Shown here piece after piece: positions 7,277 to 8,575 of a DNA stretch of 8,575 nucleotides. Numbering within the stretch: the first letter of the stretch is position 1; every line of letters starts with the position of its first letter. Position numbers and translations under genes: made by a program. This DNA is from Bacteroidia bacterium (GTDB taxonomy: Bacteria > Bacteroidota > Bacteroidia > B-17B0 > Aurantibacillaceae). The stretch spans positions 1-8,575 of the forward strand of contig JACMLS010000544.1 of the NCBI GenBank assembly GCA_014379485.1. Reading direction: 5' to 3'. Below the pieces are notes generated by a model that was not told the origin of the DNA, made no database searches, and worked only from the letters and a program-made list of their open reading frames with translations.

Positions 7277-7297
7277 GGTTTTAATAATATTAAAACC
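7277..7297. repeat. Perfect palindrome, 10-bp arms with one central base
   Basis: GGTTTTAATA (7277-7286), a central A (7287) and TATTAAAACC (7288-7297) form an exact inverted repeat. It lies 12 bases before the CotH-gene start codon and inside the mRNA leader predicted from the - strand promoter. As DNA it could be an operator for a dimeric regulator. As RNA it can fold into a nine-pair, AU-rich hairpin with a three-base loop close to the start codon, which could affect translation initiation. Confidence 0.75.
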
Positions 7298-7310
7298 CTG
7301 CCGGGGCGGG
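7296..7310 (-). promoter_or_regulatory. GC-rich hairpin in the CotH mRNA leader, attenuator-like
   Basis: On the - strand this reads CCCGCCCCGGCAGGG and is followed directly by TTTTAATATT. It can pair CCC with GGG and GC with GC around a four-base loop with a one-base bulge. A short GC stem followed by four U residues resembles a weak intrinsic terminator. Two of its bases (7296-7297) are also the end of the adjacent palindrome arm, so the two hairpins cannot both form fully. Its role is inferred only from this layout. Confidence 0.3.
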
Positions 7311-7347
7311 AAGGATTTTTATAATTTTTTTGGTTTAGACGCAATCA

Positions 7348-7378
7348 CAAATCTACTTAATATAATTCAAAGTTCAAA
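7348..7378 (-). promoter_or_regulatory. Bacteroidota-type promoter for the CotH-PorP/SprF unit
   Basis: Read on the - strand: TTTG (7378-7375), a 19-bp spacer, then TAGATTTG (7355-7348). This matches TTTG / TAnnTTTG at every fixed position. Transcription would start near 7341, giving a leader of roughly 75-80 bases that contains the GC-rich hairpin and the palindrome ahead of ATG 7264. Confidence 0.65.
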
Positions 7379-7426
7379 TTGTTAAATTCTCTTTTTTTGA
7401 GGGTTGAAATCCTTATAAAAACTAAG

Positions 7427-7458
7427 TCTGGCAGGTGTTCAGAATATACGTAAATTTG
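7427..7458 (+). promoter_or_regulatory. Bacteroidota-type promoter for the PurF-like gene
   Basis: TAAATTTG at 7451-7458 is identical to the -7 box in front of the STAS-like gene. Twenty bases upstream lies TCTG (7427-7430), a three-of-four match to the TTTG -33 element. Transcription would begin near 7464, about a dozen bases before ATG 7476, so the leader is very short. No Shine-Dalgarno sequence is apparent, which is usual in this phylum. Confidence 0.55.
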
Positions 7459-7475
7459 CATCTTATCTGTGTAGT

Positions 7476-8575
7476 ATGAGCGATTTTGTAAAGCATGAAT
7501 GTGGAATAGCAATGGTTAGATTGTTAAAGCCTCTGCAGTATTATCGTGATAAATACGGTTCGAGCCGGTACGGTTTGCATAAATTGTATCTGTTGATGGA
7601 AAAAATGGTGAACCGTGGGCAAGACGGTGCGGGGGTTGCTGTAGTGCGTATAGATACACCACCCGGCACAAAATACATTGACCGGCAGCGTTCTGTTGAT
7701 CCAAAAGCAACTGCAGATATTTTTACAAAAATAAACCAGCATTTTATTGATGCGCAGCTGGCAGATCCTGAAAATTACAAATCTGTTGACTGGCAAAAAG
7801 AAAATATTCCGTTTTCGGGAGAACTTTTATTAGGTCATTTACGCTACGGCACTTTCGGTAAAAATTCTATTGAGAGTTGTCATCCGTTCTTAAAACAGAA
7901 TAACTGGAAAACCAGGAATCTTGTTGTGGCCGGAAATTTTAACCTTACCAATGTTGATGAATTATTTAAACACCTGGTAGATCTTGGCCAGCACCCGCGC
8001 GAAAAATCTGATACGGTTACAGTGATGGAAAAGATCGGTCACTTTCTTGACGTGGAGAATGAAAAATTATTCAGGATCTTTAAATTGCAGGGCTTTAAAA
8101 AAAATGAAATTTCTGATCTTATTGCAAAAGAAATGGATGTGGCTGCTATTCTGAAAGAGGCCAGTAAAAAATGGGACGGTGGATATGTAATGGCAGGAAT
8201 GATGGGCCATGGAGATGCTTTTGTGTTAAGAGATCCGAATGGTATACGACCTGCGTTTTATTACCAGGATGATGAGGTGGTGGTGGTTGCTTCTGAGCGA
8301 CCTGTAATTCAAACCGTTTTTAATGTTGCCATTGAAGATGTAAAAGAACTGGAAAGAGGAAGTTCAATCATCATAAAAAAAGACGGAACTGTTTTATTGC
8401 CACAAATAAAAAAACAACGCGAAAAAAAACAATGCTCTTTTGAACGTATTTATTTTTCGAGAGGAAACGATGCAGGCATTTATCGCGAAAGACAAGCACT
8501 TGGAAAATTTCTTGTTCCCTCTGTTTTAAAAGCTGTTGATTATGATCTGCGCAACACGGTTTTCTCTTACATACC
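7476..8575 (+). CDS. purF: Amidophosphoribosyltransferase-like protein, Bacteroidota form (partial, C-terminus missing)
   Basis: This is the N-terminal 366 residues of a class II glutamine amidotransferase joined to a phosphoribosyltransferase-type domain. Canonical PurF makes 5-phosphoribosylamine from PRPP and glutamine, the first committed step of purine synthesis. MSDFVKHECGIAMV places catalytic Cys9 after a short propeptide, as in Bacillus PurF. Other motifs are RGQDGAGV (47-54), GHLRYGTFG (120-128), AGNFNLTN (152-159), SDT (178-180), WDGGYVMAG (233-241), LRDPNGIRP (251-259), VVASERPVIQT (270-280) and CSFERIYFSRG (320-330). It looks like the longer (about 610-630 residue) version widespread in Bacteroidota, which often coexists with a canonical PurF of about 500 residues; that length is recalled, and the C-terminus lies outside the window. 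Where canonical enzymes have Asn-Gly in HNGNLTN, this one has Asn154-Phe155. The gene is divergent from the CotH unit. The symbol is assigned by family resemblance; the substrate of this long form may differ. Confidence 0.88.
   Translation, partial: MSDFVKHECGIAMVRLLKPLQYYRDKYGSSRYGLHKLYLLMEKMVNRGQDGAGVAVVRIDTPPGTKYIDRQRSVDPKATADIFTKINQHFIDAQLADPENYKSVDWQKENIPFSGELLLGHLRYGTFGKNSIESCHPFLKQNNWKTRNLVVAGNFNLTNVDELFKHLVDLGQHPREKSDTVTVMEKIGHFLDVENEKLFRIFKLQGFKKNEISDLIAKEMDVAAILKEASKKWDGGYVMAGMMGHGDAFVLRDPNGIRPAFYYQDDEVVVVASERPVIQTVFNVAIEDVKELERGSSIIIKKDGTVLLPQIKKQREKKQCSFERIYFSRGNDAGIYRERQALGKFLVPSVLKAVDYDLRNTVFSYI

Noticed and set aside
7516..7796. Two overlapping - strand open frames inside the PurF-like gene
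   Set aside because: They lie opposite conserved PurF motifs and encode no recognisable protein; they are coding shadows.
1..8575. Mobile elements, CRISPR arrays, tRNA or rRNA genes, defence systems
   Set aside because: No spaced direct repeats, transposase or integrase motifs, cloverleaf-like sequence or defence-gene domains were seen on either strand. The EVE domain alone, next to ordinary genes, is not evidence for a defence locus.

Overview
The window reads as a chromosomal segment of a Bacteroidota bacterium. It is AT-rich. It carries a PorP/SprF-family protein and a CHU_C-type C-terminal sorting domain, both marks of the type IX secretion system (T9SS). It also has Bacteroidota-style promoters (TTTG, about 19 bp, TAnnTTTG), and its HolA and amidophosphoribosyltransferase variants look like the forms found in that phylum. 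No mobile element, CRISPR array, tRNA or rRNA was seen.

Left part (1-3612, all + strand). The first 65 bases hold the end of a small membrane protein, probably a DUF486/DMT-type transporter. It is followed six bases later by holA, the delta subunit of the DNA polymerase III clamp loader, which starts at a GTG. Next come an unrecognised exported protein (1231-1938), an EVE-domain protein (1995-2402), a small SpoIIAA/STAS-like protein (2487-2879) with its own good promoter, and an unrecognised helical protein (2956-3612). This is a run of loosely packed housekeeping and conserved small genes rather than one pathway.

Middle part (3626-7264, - strand). A two-gene T9SS unit is transcribed leftward. 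The first gene encodes a large secreted multidomain protein: signal peptide, lamin-tail domain, chitobiase-type domain, CotH kinase-like domain, a repeat-like module and a CHU_C sorting domain. The second encodes a PorP/SprF-type outer-membrane protein. The pairing suggests that the PorP/SprF protein helps export the CotH protein or anchor it at the surface. The unit ends tail-to-tail with the helical protein gene, leaving only 13 bp between the stops.

Right part (7265-8575). A 211-bp divergent intergenic region carries one promoter for each direction. The leader of the CotH mRNA contains a perfect 10-bp-arm palindrome next to a GC-rich hairpin. The rightward gene is the N-terminal 366 residues of a Bacteroidota-type amidophosphoribosyltransferase-like protein (purine synthesis) that runs off the window end.

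Most of the content is recognisable. The least explained items are the palindrome/hairpin leader, the possible leaderless start at 2487, the acidic insertion in HolA, the substituted oxyanion-hole position in the PurF-like protein, and two proteins without a recognised family.
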